Shown here: positions 35,831 through 43,902 of the stretch, piece after piece
Layout of the letters: every line of letters begins with the position of its first letter
Position numbering within the stretch: position 1 is the first letter of the stretch
NCBI RefSeq assembly: GCF_002266285.1
Contig: NZ_NPMS01000001.1
Coordinates: forward strand, 1 to 64,000
DNA length: 64,000 bases
Origin: Virgibacillus indicus
Lineage (GTDB): Bacteria; Bacillota; Bacilli; Bacillales; Amphibacillaceae
Direction: 5' to 3'
Notes under the pieces: generated by a model
Told to the model about the DNA's origin: nothing
The model's input: the letters and a program-made list of their open reading frames with translations, nothing else
Database searches by the model: none
Program-made: the position numbers and the translations under genes

Positions 35831-36138
35831 TGTTATAAGCGTTATATACGTGAAAAACAGAAGATTATCTAAGATTAATCTTAACTTTACAACTAAGGAT
35901 GGGAATGATAGAACCATGTTTCTTGAAATCATCCCGTCAATACTCCTGCATGCGTCTTAACTGACAGGTCAAGGGGTTTGAAGTACAGGTAGATTCGGCA
36001 GAACGGAGGCTGAAGCCAATGATTGCCTTTTTCTTATGGAAAATTAAATATTTGAATTATTATGTTAGTATTGATTTATATAGGCATTAAGTTGTGGCAG
36101 TAGATTTGAATATGAGAAAATCATTGGAGGATTATTAT

Positions 36139-36570
36139 ATGAAATATTTTTTGAAATTAAATGTTGTTAGTATTCTGTACGCTCTAATGATATTTGTTCC
36201 TCTTGAACTTATGTTAAATGTGTATAGAATAACAAGGCTAACAATTTGGGAAATAGGTAAGGTAAATATTTTGACTGGTTTAACGCTTATTATCGGAATT
36301 ATAGGTGGTACAATACTAATCCATTTCTTAACAAAAAAATGGTTGGGAAGGAGAAAAGCAAACTTTTGGACAGTCATCCTTTGGATACCCTACTTTGTTC
36401 TTTTTATCTATGTATTCGCATCTTTATTTCCAATAACTAATGGCGGAGATGCCCCCAATCCTGTTATTGGTCTTTTAGCAATAGGTGGATTGATAATTTA
36501 TCCGTTCTATATACTAATTCTCAATTTTGTCGGAATGACAAGTGATGATAATACAATTAGGGCTGTCTAA
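36139..36570 (+). CDS. Four-helix membrane protein of unknown function
   Basis: A 143-residue protein with four hydrophobic segments (~4-24, ~40-60, ~75-95, ~108-132). The ATG at 36139 follows GGAGGATTATT. A GTG at 36094 would add 15 residues without a good ribosome site. No family is recognised. Confidence 0.65.
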   Translation: MKYFLKLNVVSILYALMIFVPLELMLNVYRITRLTIWEIGKVNILTGLTLIIGIIGGTILIHFLTKKWLGRRKANFWTVILWIPYFVLFIYVFASLFPITNGGDAPNPVIGLLAIGGLIIYPFYILILNFVGMTSDDNTIRAV

Positions 36571-36598
36571 ATTAGAATAACAGAGTTGTAATTTAAAG

Positions 36599-36631
36599 TA
36601 ATGGGTGCTTATCTTAAAGAAGGATAGCACA
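36599..36631 (+). repeat. Cassette-boundary element 10
   Basis: Core TAATGGGTGC (36599-36608), and GTGCTTATCTT folds on AAGGATAGCAC. It is close to element 1. Confidence 0.7.
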
Positions 36632-36658
36632 TTAATTAACTGATCGGTGGTAATTTTG

Positions 36659-36922
36659 ATGAATATTATGATTAAGAAATTACAAGCTGAAGATCTAGAG
36701 AATTTATTTGAATTTGAACTTGAAAACAGAGCTTACTTTGAGGAAATGGTTCCGAGCCGTGGAGATGATTACTATAACTTTGAGGTTTTTAAACAAAGAA
36801 ACAAAGCCCTGTTGGATGAACAAGTTCAAAGGCTATCCTACTTTTACTTAATAAAGAATAAAGAAGGTTTAATTCTAGCCCGTAGCTCACTTCTTATTGC
36901 GTTAACGGGTGCAAGAGTTTAA
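36659..36922 (+). pseudogene. Truncated GNAT acetyltransferase
   Basis: About 75 residues match the N-terminal part of RimJ/RimL-type GNAT acetyltransferases (MIKKLQAEDLENLFEFELENR, then YFYLIKNKEGLILAR). The frame then runs into the boundary element at 36903 and stops. The acetyl-CoA-binding half is missing, so the protein cannot be a working acetyltransferase. The break falls just before the GTTAACGGGTGC core, which suggests a deletion or exchange ending at the element. Confidence 0.75.
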
Positions 36923-36951
36923 CAAGGCGGTCATCAATTTGATCGTTTTTT
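36903..36951 (+). repeat. Cassette-boundary element 11, terminator-like
   Basis: Core TAACGGGTGC (36903-36912) is followed by AACAAGGCGGTCATCAA, nearly the same as element 2. Here the hairpin is followed by eight T, so it can stop transcription. Confidence 0.75.
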
Positions 36952-37178
36952 TTGTAAATTTGGCTTTGAACCAAAGTTTGCTAGTCTATAATGAAGGGTG
37001 ATCATTTTAAATAAAGTTCGGTAATTTTATAAGAGTTGATATAATTAAGTTTTCGTAACGGATTGTGATAATTCAGCATCTGGTTCTATTGTTGATGATA
37101 AATCAAAATGATATAATTAAAATTTGGATGAAATATCCAATGTTCGTTACTTGAAAGTAGAGAGGAGTAAGAGGGAAG

Positions 37179-37811
37179 ATGAAAAAAATTTTAATTATTT
37201 TGTTGACTGGCATTGTATTGGCAGCGTGCAACAGCGATGATAATGTATCACAGCAACAGTCGACAGAAAGCATCTCAGAGGAAGAAATAAATCAATCTGA
37301 ACAAACTTCAACGGAAAATAAGGAAGCTAACGCTACTCCAAAAAAGCCAGATAATGAATCTGAAAATGATGAAAAAGAATACTATTATGTAGGGGATACT
37401 GCTTATTTCGAGGAATCCATTATGATTAATCAGCCATACGCACTAACAGTGAATGATTTTACAATAACAAGGGAATTTAAAGGAGAACCGATGGAGGAAT
37501 ATCTTATTGGTTTTGAAGAGGATTCAGCTTTCTATCTTGCCATAGTAAATGTTACTGTGACTAATAACGGTAGTGAAACCTTCAAATTTGAAGAGAACTC
37601 AAATATCTCTCTACTTGAATCTGAAAGAGAAGGGTTTAATTATATGCTAGATGGTGAGATTTCAGAAGAACTTACGACTGACATCAAACCAAGTGAGTCA
37701 TTGACACTTGATTTACCGTTTATTGTAAATGTGGATGATTCTCAAGGTGCTTATTATATGTACATCGATCCAGCAGGTTCAGTGTTTCAAAAGATTTATA
37801 AGTTAGAATAG
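37179..37811 (+). CDS. DUF4352-like lipoprotein
   Basis: A 210-residue lipoprotein. The signal MKKILIILLTGIVLAAC ends with lipidated Cys17. A Ser/Glu/Asn-rich linker (~18-65) follows. The C-terminal domain resembles the DUF4352 immunoglobulin-like fold: LTVNDFTITREF, YLAIVNVTVTNNGSETFKF and DIKPSESLTLDLPFIVN. Such domains often bind at the cell surface, but no specific role is known. The ATG follows AGAGGAGTAAGAGGG. Confidence 0.8.
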   Translation: MKKILIILLTGIVLAACNSDDNVSQQQSTESISEEEINQSEQTSTENKEANATPKKPDNESENDEKEYYYVGDTAYFEESIMINQPYALTVNDFTITREFKGEPMEEYLIGFEEDSAFYLAIVNVTVTNNGSETFKFEENSNISLLESEREGFNYMLDGEISEELTTDIKPSESLTLDLPFIVNVDDSQGAYYMYIDPAGSVFQKIYKLE

Positions 37812-37893
37812 AACTAAAAAATTTATTTTAAAGCTATTTTTAATCACCATTCCTACGCCGCAAATGGATGTGGTAAAAGAATAATAGCTAAAA

Positions 37894-37953
37894 GCTGCAA
37901 TCGACCCTTTCAAGGAATTAAATACCTGGTTGGCACAATACCGCGGACTGTAG
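37894..37953 (+). pseudogene. Remnant of an ArsR-type regulator C-terminus
   Basis: A reading frame gives AAIDPFKELNTWLAQYRGL before a stop. This resembles the PFQELDDWLTSFQSIW region of the ArsR regulator at 48938. No start or DNA-binding part is present, so it is a degraded fragment in the gap between the lipoprotein and the next membrane gene. Confidence 0.45.
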
Positions 37954-38023
37954 TAATTTAGCTATCATTCTTTTTGTTTCCACTTTTAGGGTTAGCGAAA
38001 CTGTAATATCCTTTAGTTGTGAT

Positions 38024-38090
38024 CCGGTGTTTTTCTAAAGAAGGAGAAGCACCCTTTTTTGTTGAATTTATTAAATAACGGGGCAGCATT
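38024..38090 (+). repeat. Cassette-boundary elements 12 and 13 (divergent copies)
   Basis: CCGGTGTTTTTCTAAAGAAG (38024 onward) folds as GGTGTTTTTCT against AGGAGAAGCACC and ends CCCTTTTTT. A second, shorter variant, TAACGGGGCAGC, begins at 38076. Confidence 0.55.
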
Positions 38091-38131
38091 ATTGAATTTT
38101 ATTATGGAGACTAATAGAGAGGTGCGTAAAT

Positions 38132-38560
38132 ATGAGCAAGAAGATACGGATAGTTTTATTGTCTGTTCTCACCATTTCATTAATTTTTCTTGTTATACCT
38201 TGGTTAAGATTTTTAGTGTTTATAGTATTTCCTGATAATTTTTTTGCGCAAAAGAATATCAATATTTCTCCGAAGACTTTAGGTTATTTAATTACTTTGT
38301 TAACTGTCCTCATAGCTTACTTACTTAGCAGAGGTAAGCCGAAAAAAGGAAAATACAAGTTATGGGGGATTGCTATTATGCTCCTGATTTCTCTACCCTT
38401 AGCTTATTCTATTGGTATAACTTATGCTGAAATTGCAGGAAATCCCTGGGCTGCATTAATGACGTTTTATGCTTTTCCAATTATTTTTTCGATAGGACTT
38501 ATTATGTTGTTGATTGGTGTTTTTAAAAAGGACGAAGCAATAAAGACCTGCGCTGTTTAA
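38132..38560 (+). CDS. Small four-helix membrane protein
   Basis: A 142-residue protein with four hydrophobic segments (~8-35, ~50-66, ~78-97, ~110-132) and a short basic loop, SRGKPKKGKYK. The ATG follows GAGAGGTG. No family is recognised. Confidence 0.65.
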   Translation: MSKKIRIVLLSVLTISLIFLVIPWLRFLVFIVFPDNFFAQKNINISPKTLGYLITLLTVLIAYLLSRGKPKKGKYKLWGIAIMLLISLPLAYSIGITYAEIAGNPWAALMTFYAFPIIFSIGLIMLLIGVFKKDEAIKTCAV

Positions 38561-38681
38561 CAATATGGTGCTTTTCTGTAATAAAGATTTGCGCTGATAC
38601 AAAAAGGCTATTTAACGGGCGTAAATCTGGAATAATACTTGCTCTCATCTGAACGGGTTTATTCCAGGGGGGCAAATAATT
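38561..38681 (+). repeat. Boundary element 14 and right-flank repeat of the island
   Basis: CAATATGGTGC (38561-38571) is a decayed core. At 38653-38681 CGGGTTTATTCCAGGGGGGC pairs with the left-flank copy at 26723. The rest of the gap up to 38815 shows no gene. Confidence 0.5.
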
Positions 38682-38816
38682 ATTGTCTGGGAGAAAAAAG
38701 TCACCCCTCCAGCTTCTGAATCCCCCAGATACCCTTGTCTTAAGCTAACCACTACTAATGCCTTCGTGGATCGGTACTTCAAACCTAGAGAATATACGCA
38801 TGTCTGGTCACCCTTA

Positions 38817-38850
38817 AAACCGCATTCTTCGGTTGAAAAATGCGGTTTAT
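38817..38850. terminator. Terminator between convergent units
   Basis: AAACCGCATT pairs with AATGCGGTTT. A-rich sequence on one side and T-rich sequence on the other allow it to act for both strands. Confidence 0.7.
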
Positions 38851-38950
38851 TTCAATATATAGTTATTTACTGTTGTTCAATAATGGCGCTAATGCTATAT
38901 AGGTGTTGGCATTAAGTCATTAACTAACTTCACTTCCAAATTGGTTAATA

Positions 38951-40564
38951 TTAAGCTCCTTCAACCATATCCCGTCTACTATAACCAAGATAACCTATTA
39001 CCATTAAAGCGATGCTAATCACAGTCATTGTAATGAAGATTGGAGCATCAAAATTATCCATTGGCATTTGTGGAATCCAGCTTTGAATGGCTGTTTTTGA
39101 AAACCATTCTGGTAAGTCTAATATACCTCCAAAGTAGTTTAGGGCAAAGGAATAGCCAAGATAAAAATAAACCAATTTACCTAGTTTCGGTACCCAACCG
39201 AGAGCTAAAGCCGCAAGACCAGTAAAGAATAATACGGATGGTAAGAAGTTGTAACCAGCAGTAAGAAAATCCACTATATCCATTGTTGCACTATCTCCCA
39301 TTACGGAGATGGCTGTGCCCCCAAGACTACTGGCAGCTAATAAAATCCCTGCTAAGCCTGAAAAAACCGCTAAACCAATACTGGTCCAATAAAGTTGGCC
39401 GCGAGTCACTTTTGTAGCATAAATCTGACTTAAGTGCAAGCGGCTTTCTTCAGTGAAAAGTTTATTGACAATAACTATTGGCAAAATAGAAACCAAAACA
39501 ATCATGACCATCATAATCGTCCCAGTGAATGATTCTTCGATAGAAACTCCTGATTGAGAAAACATCTGTTTCATCATTTCGTTACTCTCAAGGAAAGTTT
39601 GCATGTCTCCATAAATTGAACCATAGGCCACCCCCATAATTACAAAGGCAACCAACCAGCCAATCATCACTCCTTTATTAATCTTGGTAAACAACCCCCG
39701 AACAGATAATAAAGATTTTTTTGCATTTCCTCGACCTTCTCTCTCTGGAAGATAGCCTGCGCCCATATCACGTGCGCCTTCAAGAGAAAATGCAACGATC
39801 ACTGCGATTACACTAAAAATCAAAGCAAAAATAAGCGGAATCCAGTTGTTTTCCGTGAAGGGATACGTTAAATAAGTCCAACTAAGTGGATTGATTATAG
39901 ATAAATCAACATTGGAGACATCTGTCCCTGCACGAACAATATAAAGCAATCCTACTATCCCAAGTGCTGAACCTGTTGCACTGGACGAGGACGGCATAAT
40001 TTGGGCCATAACAAGTGCAATTCCTGCACCGACAATCCCGGCAAATCCGATGGAGGCTCCAAATAAAAGGGAACCTTCAGCAGAAATCGTATCGGCACCG
40101 AAGCTCATCATTACTCCACCAATAAAAAGTGCAAGTAAGGCATTAATGACAATGGTTTCAATCATGGAAGCAAGCGAGTTTGCTTGACGACCTATCTGAA
40201 AGGAGCGTACAAGCTCAGTAAGGCCGAGATCCTCTTCTTTACGGGTATGACTGACCACGTGTAAAACAGACATTATCATCGCAAATAATCCGCAGAATAG
40301 TAACATTTCATGCGCATACATTGCGCCTAACGTATAATCCGCTGCTGTTTCTACTGGTGTAGGACCTACCATGGCTATCATTGCAGGGTTTTTTAGTGTT
40401 TCGTACATCCCCGCCAAACCTTGCCCTTTTGCTATTTCTTCAAAGGCTGAAACAAATCCTGCTGAAAACAGCCCAACTCCTAATATCCAAACTATTATTT
40501 TTTTCCAATCACGTTTCAAATATAGTGCAAACAGTGAATCCCAACGTGCAAATTTCTCCCTCAT
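38951..40564 (-). CDS. ABC exporter permease (tetronasin/TnrB3-like)
   Basis: A 537-residue membrane protein with about 12 hydrophobic helices in two similar halves. It is the size of the single-chain permeases of ABC-2-type antibiotic exporters. Two recognisable blocks are VVSHTRKEEDLGLTELVRSFQIGR and its second-half counterpart LFTEESRLHLSQIYATKVTRGQ. It pairs with the ATPase 23 bp upstream. The substrate is unknown; relatives export polyether or macrolide compounds. Confidence 0.88.
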   Translation of the reverse strand: MREKFARWDSLFALYLKRDWKKIIVWILGVGLFSAGFVSAFEEIAKGQGLAGMYETLKNPAMIAMVGPTPVETAADYTLGAMYAHEMLLFCGLFAMIMSVLHVVSHTRKEEDLGLTELVRSFQIGRQANSLASMIETIVINALLALFIGGVMMSFGADTISAEGSLLFGASIGFAGIVGAGIALVMAQIMPSSSSATGSALGIVGLLYIVRAGTDVSNVDLSIINPLSWTYLTYPFTENNWIPLIFALIFSVIAVIVAFSLEGARDMGAGYLPEREGRGNAKKSLLSVRGLFTKINKGVMIGWLVAFVIMGVAYGSIYGDMQTFLESNEMMKQMFSQSGVSIEESFTGTIMMVMIVLVSILPIVIVNKLFTEESRLHLSQIYATKVTRGQLYWTSIGLAVFSGLAGILLAASSLGGTAISVMGDSATMDIVDFLTAGYNFLPSVLFFTGLAALALGWVPKLGKLVYFYLGYSFALNYFGGILDLPEWFSKTAIQSWIPQMPMDNFDAPIFITMTVISIALMVIGYLGYSRRDMVEGA

Positions 40565-40587
40565 CGCTTCTTCCCTCCTTTTAAAGC

Positions 40588-41472
40588 TTAGCCCTCATAA
40601 TGACGCATGAATAAATCCTCAAGAGTAGGTGGTACAGCTTCAAACTTTTTAACCCCCAGATTGGTTGCTGCCAACAAGATATCATTGAGGTATTGATTAT
40701 CTGCAGAGAATGTAGCTTGATTATCACTTTGTTCGAAATCATATACGCCGTTTACTTCTGAAATTTCAGCCACATTTCCTTCTGTTGCCAAGGTTACTGT
40801 AGTGCGTGTCAAGTGACGTAATTCATCAAGGGTGCCCGTTTCCACAATTTCACCTTGGCGAATGATAACCACCTTATCCGCCAAGCGTTCTACTTCACTT
40901 AAAATATGGGAAGATAGCAAGATTGCTTTACCTGCTTCTTTTATTTTTTCCACTTCTTCTTGGAAGACTGCTTCCATTAAAGGATCCAGACCAGAAGTCG
41001 GCTCATCAAAAATATATAAATCCGAATCAACAGATAACGCTGCAATCAAACCAACCTTTTGCCGATTTCCTTTAGAATATCCTTTCGCTTTTTTCTTAGG
41101 ATCTAATTCAAAGCGTTTAATTAAATAATCACGTTTTTGTTTGTCTCCGCCACCATGCAATTTAATAAACAAATCAATAATTTCCCCCCCTGTGAGACTC
41201 CCCCAAAGAGAGACATCTCCAGGAACATAGGAAATACGTTTATGAATTTCAATACTGTCTTTCCAAACATCTTTTCCAAAAATCTCTGCATGACCGTCAT
41301 CGCGCCTGATAATTCCCAATAAAGTACGGATAGTTGTAGATTTACCAGCACCATTTGGACCAATAAAACCAATAACTTCTCCAGCATTTACAGAGAACGT
41401 CACATCATTTAATGCTTGAAATTTACCAAATTTCTTTTTCAAACCTTTTAAGTTAATTACTTTTTCCACCAT
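40588..41472 (-). CDS. ABC transporter ATP-binding protein
   Basis: A 294-residue ATPase with Walker A GPNGAGKST (38-46) and Walker B LYIFDEPTSGLDPL. The signature motif is the variant YSKGNRQKVGL, common in drug-exporter ATPases of this group. The C-terminal ~75 residues form the accessory domain typical of DrrA-like proteins. It is the first gene of the exporter operon. The TetR gene diverges from it and likely controls it. Confidence 0.92.
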   Translation of the reverse strand: MVEKVINLKGLKKKFGKFQALNDVTFSVNAGEVIGFIGPNGAGKSTTIRTLLGIIRRDDGHAEIFGKDVWKDSIEIHKRISYVPGDVSLWGSLTGGEIIDLFIKLHGGGDKQKRDYLIKRFELDPKKKAKGYSKGNRQKVGLIAALSVDSDLYIFDEPTSGLDPLMEAVFQEEVEKIKEAGKAILLSSHILSEVERLADKVVIIRQGEIVETGTLDELRHLTRTTVTLATEGNVAEISEVNGVYDFEQSDNQATFSADNQYLNDILLAATNLGVKKFEAVPPTLEDLFMRHYEG

Positions 41473-41690
41473 ACAGACACTCCTTCGTTAATAAATTGAA
41501 CTTCATTTACAAGTAAGGTACTTTCTGTTTAAAGAGAAGAGAAGTAAAAACATCAGATAAAGAAAACTGTCCATATGTTTTTGATTCATATTTTCTCTTC
41601 TTAGGCAAAATTTTAAACTATAATGGATATTTAAGTTCATAATATACTTTTATCATCTTGCAGTCAATATAATTTTATACTATTATATCT

Positions 41691-41719
41691 TTGATAGTTC
41701 GTAAATATTCGTATATAAT
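41691..41719 (+). promoter_or_regulatory. Promoter of the TetR gene
   Basis: TTGATA (41691-41696), 17 bp, then a perfect TATAAT (41714-41719). TTCGTA occurs twice, 11 bp apart, in the spacer (41698 and 41709), which may mark a regulator site. Confidence 0.75.
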
Positions 41720-41783
41720 ATAGGAAAGAATACAATTATCTTATGAAATATTTTTCATGACATATAGGAAGTGGGTATTAAAT

Positions 41784-42386
41784 TTGAATGGCTTTCAAAA
41801 ACGAACAGAGGAAAAGAAAAAACAGATTTTAGAATCAACCTTTGAATTGATGAACACAAATGCCAGCGGGAGAAATGTAACCATGGAGGAGATTGCAAAG
41901 CATGCAAACGTAGCAAAAACAACTGTATTTAAGTATTTTGGTACGAAAGAAAATCTTATCCATGAAGTTTTTACGTGTTTTTTTGATGAGATGGGTGAAA
42001 AAGCAAAAAAGATCATGGCTGAGAATGGACCTTTTGAAGAAACACTTCTTGCGATGAGCAAAAATAAGATCCATTATCTAAATAAAATCAATCAATCATT
42101 TTATATGGATATGATGGAGTATATTACAGAGAAAGGGGACGACGGATTGTCTTTGATGATGGATAAATTCTCCAAAGAAAGCTATAGTATGATGTTAGAT
42201 TTGTTCCATCGAGGGCGTAAAGAAGGAAAGGTGGACTTAAAATACTCCGATGAGTTTCTGCTGCTTTATTTCAGGACCCTTGTTGAAGGTATTTCTAATC
42301 CGCAGATATATGAAAAAGTTGTACCATACACAGCAGAGTGGACAGAATTGCTAATTAAAGGTCTTGCACCAAACAGAAGAGAGTAG
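41784..42386 (+). CDS. TetR/AcrR family transcriptional regulator
   Basis: A 200-residue regulator. The N-terminal helix-turn-helix spans RNVTMEEIAKHANVAKTTVFKYFGTKENLI, and the C-terminal ligand domain is typical in length. The TTG at 41784 is preferred because AGGAAGTGGG lies 8 nt upstream; an ATG at 41757 is in frame but has no ribosome site. It is divergent from the ABC exporter, which it probably represses until a ligand binds. Confidence 0.88.
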   Translation: MNGFQKRTEEKKKQILESTFELMNTNASGRNVTMEEIAKHANVAKTTVFKYFGTKENLIHEVFTCFFDEMGEKAKKIMAENGPFEETLLAMSKNKIHYLNKINQSFYMDMMEYITEKGDDGLSLMMDKFSKESYSMMLDLFHRGRKEGKVDLKYSDEFLLLYFRTLVEGISNPQIYEKVVPYTAEWTELLIKGLAPNRRE

Positions 42387-42605
42387 TAAGGAAAAGACAT
42401 ATCTTCACTCGAGTTGGAATTCCAGTTAGAGTTTATCGATGAGAATAATTGAACGACGTTTTATAGAATGAAACTTGATAACTTCTGTTGTTAACAATGC
42501 GAGTGTTTATTTGAGTGAAATCTGTTTTTTAGAACAGTAGAGACTGTTGACAATTGAATAGAATAGGAGTATTTTATAATAATAAAATATCCATACACCT
42601 TTTAT

Positions 42606-42727
42606 TCGCTGAATCTTTTTTGAGCGGGGGAACCATTTTGATAGATGAAAAGCTATCTTGGGGTGAATCTTACCTTGTAAGAAGGGATACTCTCAGTCCC
42701 TAATCCGACAGCTAACCTCGTAAGCGT
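42606..42727 (+). ncRNA. c-di-AMP riboswitch (ydaO/yuaA class)
   Basis: The conserved blocks occur in order: CGCTGAATC, GAGCGGGGGAACCA, GGGGTGAATC, AGGGATACTCTCAGTCC, CCGACAGCTAACCTCGTAAGCG. The outer helix pairs CGCT with AGCG. In other Bacillaceae this aptamer turns off potassium-uptake genes at high c-di-AMP, and here it precedes a KtrA-type gene. A TTGACA (42547-42552) with TATTTT/TATAAT-like -10 sequence lies just upstream. Confidence 0.92.
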
Positions 42728-42768
42728 TCTGTTTATTTGTTTCGGGAGAAAGGTCAAAGGTTTAGCCT

Positions 42769-42797
42769 AAGACCATTCTTATTTGTGATGGTCTTTT
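42769..42797 (+). terminator. Riboswitch-controlled terminator
   Basis: AAGACCAT pairs with ATGGTCTT, followed by TTTTTT. It lies ~40 nt after the aptamer and before the membrane-peptide gene, as expected for transcriptional control. Confidence 0.85.
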
Positions 42798-42868
42798 TTG
42801 TGTTGGTCTTTTCCTATTGTTTTATAAGGTAATTAGTGAATGAATTTTTTGAAAATGGAGTGAGTTAT

Positions 42869-42985
42869 TTGGAGATTTTTTTATTATTTACCTATGCACT
42901 CATATTTTTGATAGGAGGACTTGGGTTAACCTTTTTGGGAGTTAGTATTATTTATAAAGTGATACATAATCATAAACATGATTGA
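42869..42985 (+). CDS. 38-residue membrane peptide under c-di-AMP riboswitch
   Basis: A TTG start 8 nt after GGAG opens a 38-codon frame (MEIFLLFTYALIFLIGGLGL, then TFLGVSIIYKVIHNHKHD). It is one long hydrophobic helix with a basic, His-rich cytoplasmic end. It lies between the riboswitch terminator and ktrA, in the same transcript. In form it recalls KdpF-type accessory peptides of potassium systems, but no sequence homology is claimed. Confidence 0.6.
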   Translation: MEIFLLFTYALIFLIGGLGLTFLGVSIIYKVIHNHKHD

Positions 42986-43037
42986 AATAAGGATAGCTTA
43001 CTTCATGTAGTGTATGGACTGGAAAAGGGGGATAATC

Positions 43038-43694
43038 GTGAAAAAGGGATTTGCAGTAATTGGATTAGGCACTTTTGGCAGCACCGTCTGCAAAGAATTA
43101 TATCATTTAGGAAATGAAGTGCTGGCAATTGACATAGATGAAGAGAATGTAAGAGAAGTAATGAATAACTCGTCTTACGCAACGGTTGCAAATGCAACAG
43201 ACCAAGAAGCATTAGAATCACTAGGAATAAAAAATTTCGATTATGCAGTTGTTTCGATTGGAGAAAAAATTCAACCAAGTATCCTATCTACATTAATTTT
43301 AAAAGAGATGGGAGTCAAAAATGTTTGGGTTAAAGCCAAAAATGAGAAACATCACAAAATTTTAGAAAAAATCGGTGCCGATCGTATCATTCACCCTGAA
43401 CAGGAAATTGGAATACGTGTTGCAAACCAATTGGATTCCGGGAAAATTACAGATTATATTGAACTGTCCAAAGACTATAGTATTATTGAGTTGGTTGCAA
43501 CAAAAAGAGTATCGAATCGTTCCCTGGTAAACTTAGATATCCGTGCAAAGTTCGGTTGTACAATCCTGGCTATCAGGAGAGAGGAAAATGTAAACATTTC
43601 ACCCATGCCTGATGATATCATCTTGATAGGGGATATATTGATAGTAATGGGGCATGTCAAGAATTTAAAACGTTTTGAAGAAAAAGGAGTATAG
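43038..43694 (+). CDS. ktrA: Ktr potassium-channel regulatory subunit (KtrA/KtrC type)
   Basis: A 218-residue cytoplasmic RCK protein that gates a membrane KtrB/KtrD potassium transporter by binding nucleotide. The RCK-N domain has the nucleotide fold GFAVIGLGTFGS (3-14) and the acidic AIDIDEE. The RCK-C domain (~135-218) is the usual c-di-AMP binding part. The GTG at 43038 follows AAAAGGGGGATAATC; an ATG at 43014 lacks a ribosome site. No ktrB or ktrD is next to it. KtrA and KtrC cannot be told apart here. Confidence 0.9.
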   Translation: MKKGFAVIGLGTFGSTVCKELYHLGNEVLAIDIDEENVREVMNNSSYATVANATDQEALESLGIKNFDYAVVSIGEKIQPSILSTLILKEMGVKNVWVKAKNEKHHKILEKIGADRIIHPEQEIGIRVANQLDSGKITDYIELSKDYSIIELVATKRVSNRSLVNLDIRAKFGCTILAIRREENVNISPMPDDIILIGDILIVMGHVKNLKRFEEKGV

Positions 43695-43902
43695 AAGGTT
43701 GTAACGTGCAAAATACTGGCATATCAATATTCGAATGAATATTTTCCAATTAACTAAGCCATGCGAGATCATCGAATGATGGTCTTTATCTTAATTTACA
43801 AGTTTCAGAAATTTCAATTAAACTGCTAAGCGTTATGTTATTATTTGTTTATAGTGACTGAATATAGGGGGCAGGATACTTTTAATAGGGAATAATAAAG
43901 AA

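Noticed and set aside
37812..38131. Complete gene in the gap after the DUF4352 lipoprotein
   Set aside because: Only a short ArsR-like fragment and hairpin elements are present. No frame with start and ribosome site was found.
28195..38640. Chromosomal integron
   Set aside because: No integron integrase is encoded in the window, and the elements lack the paired attC core sites (RYYYAAC/GTTRRRY). I report it only as cassette-like.
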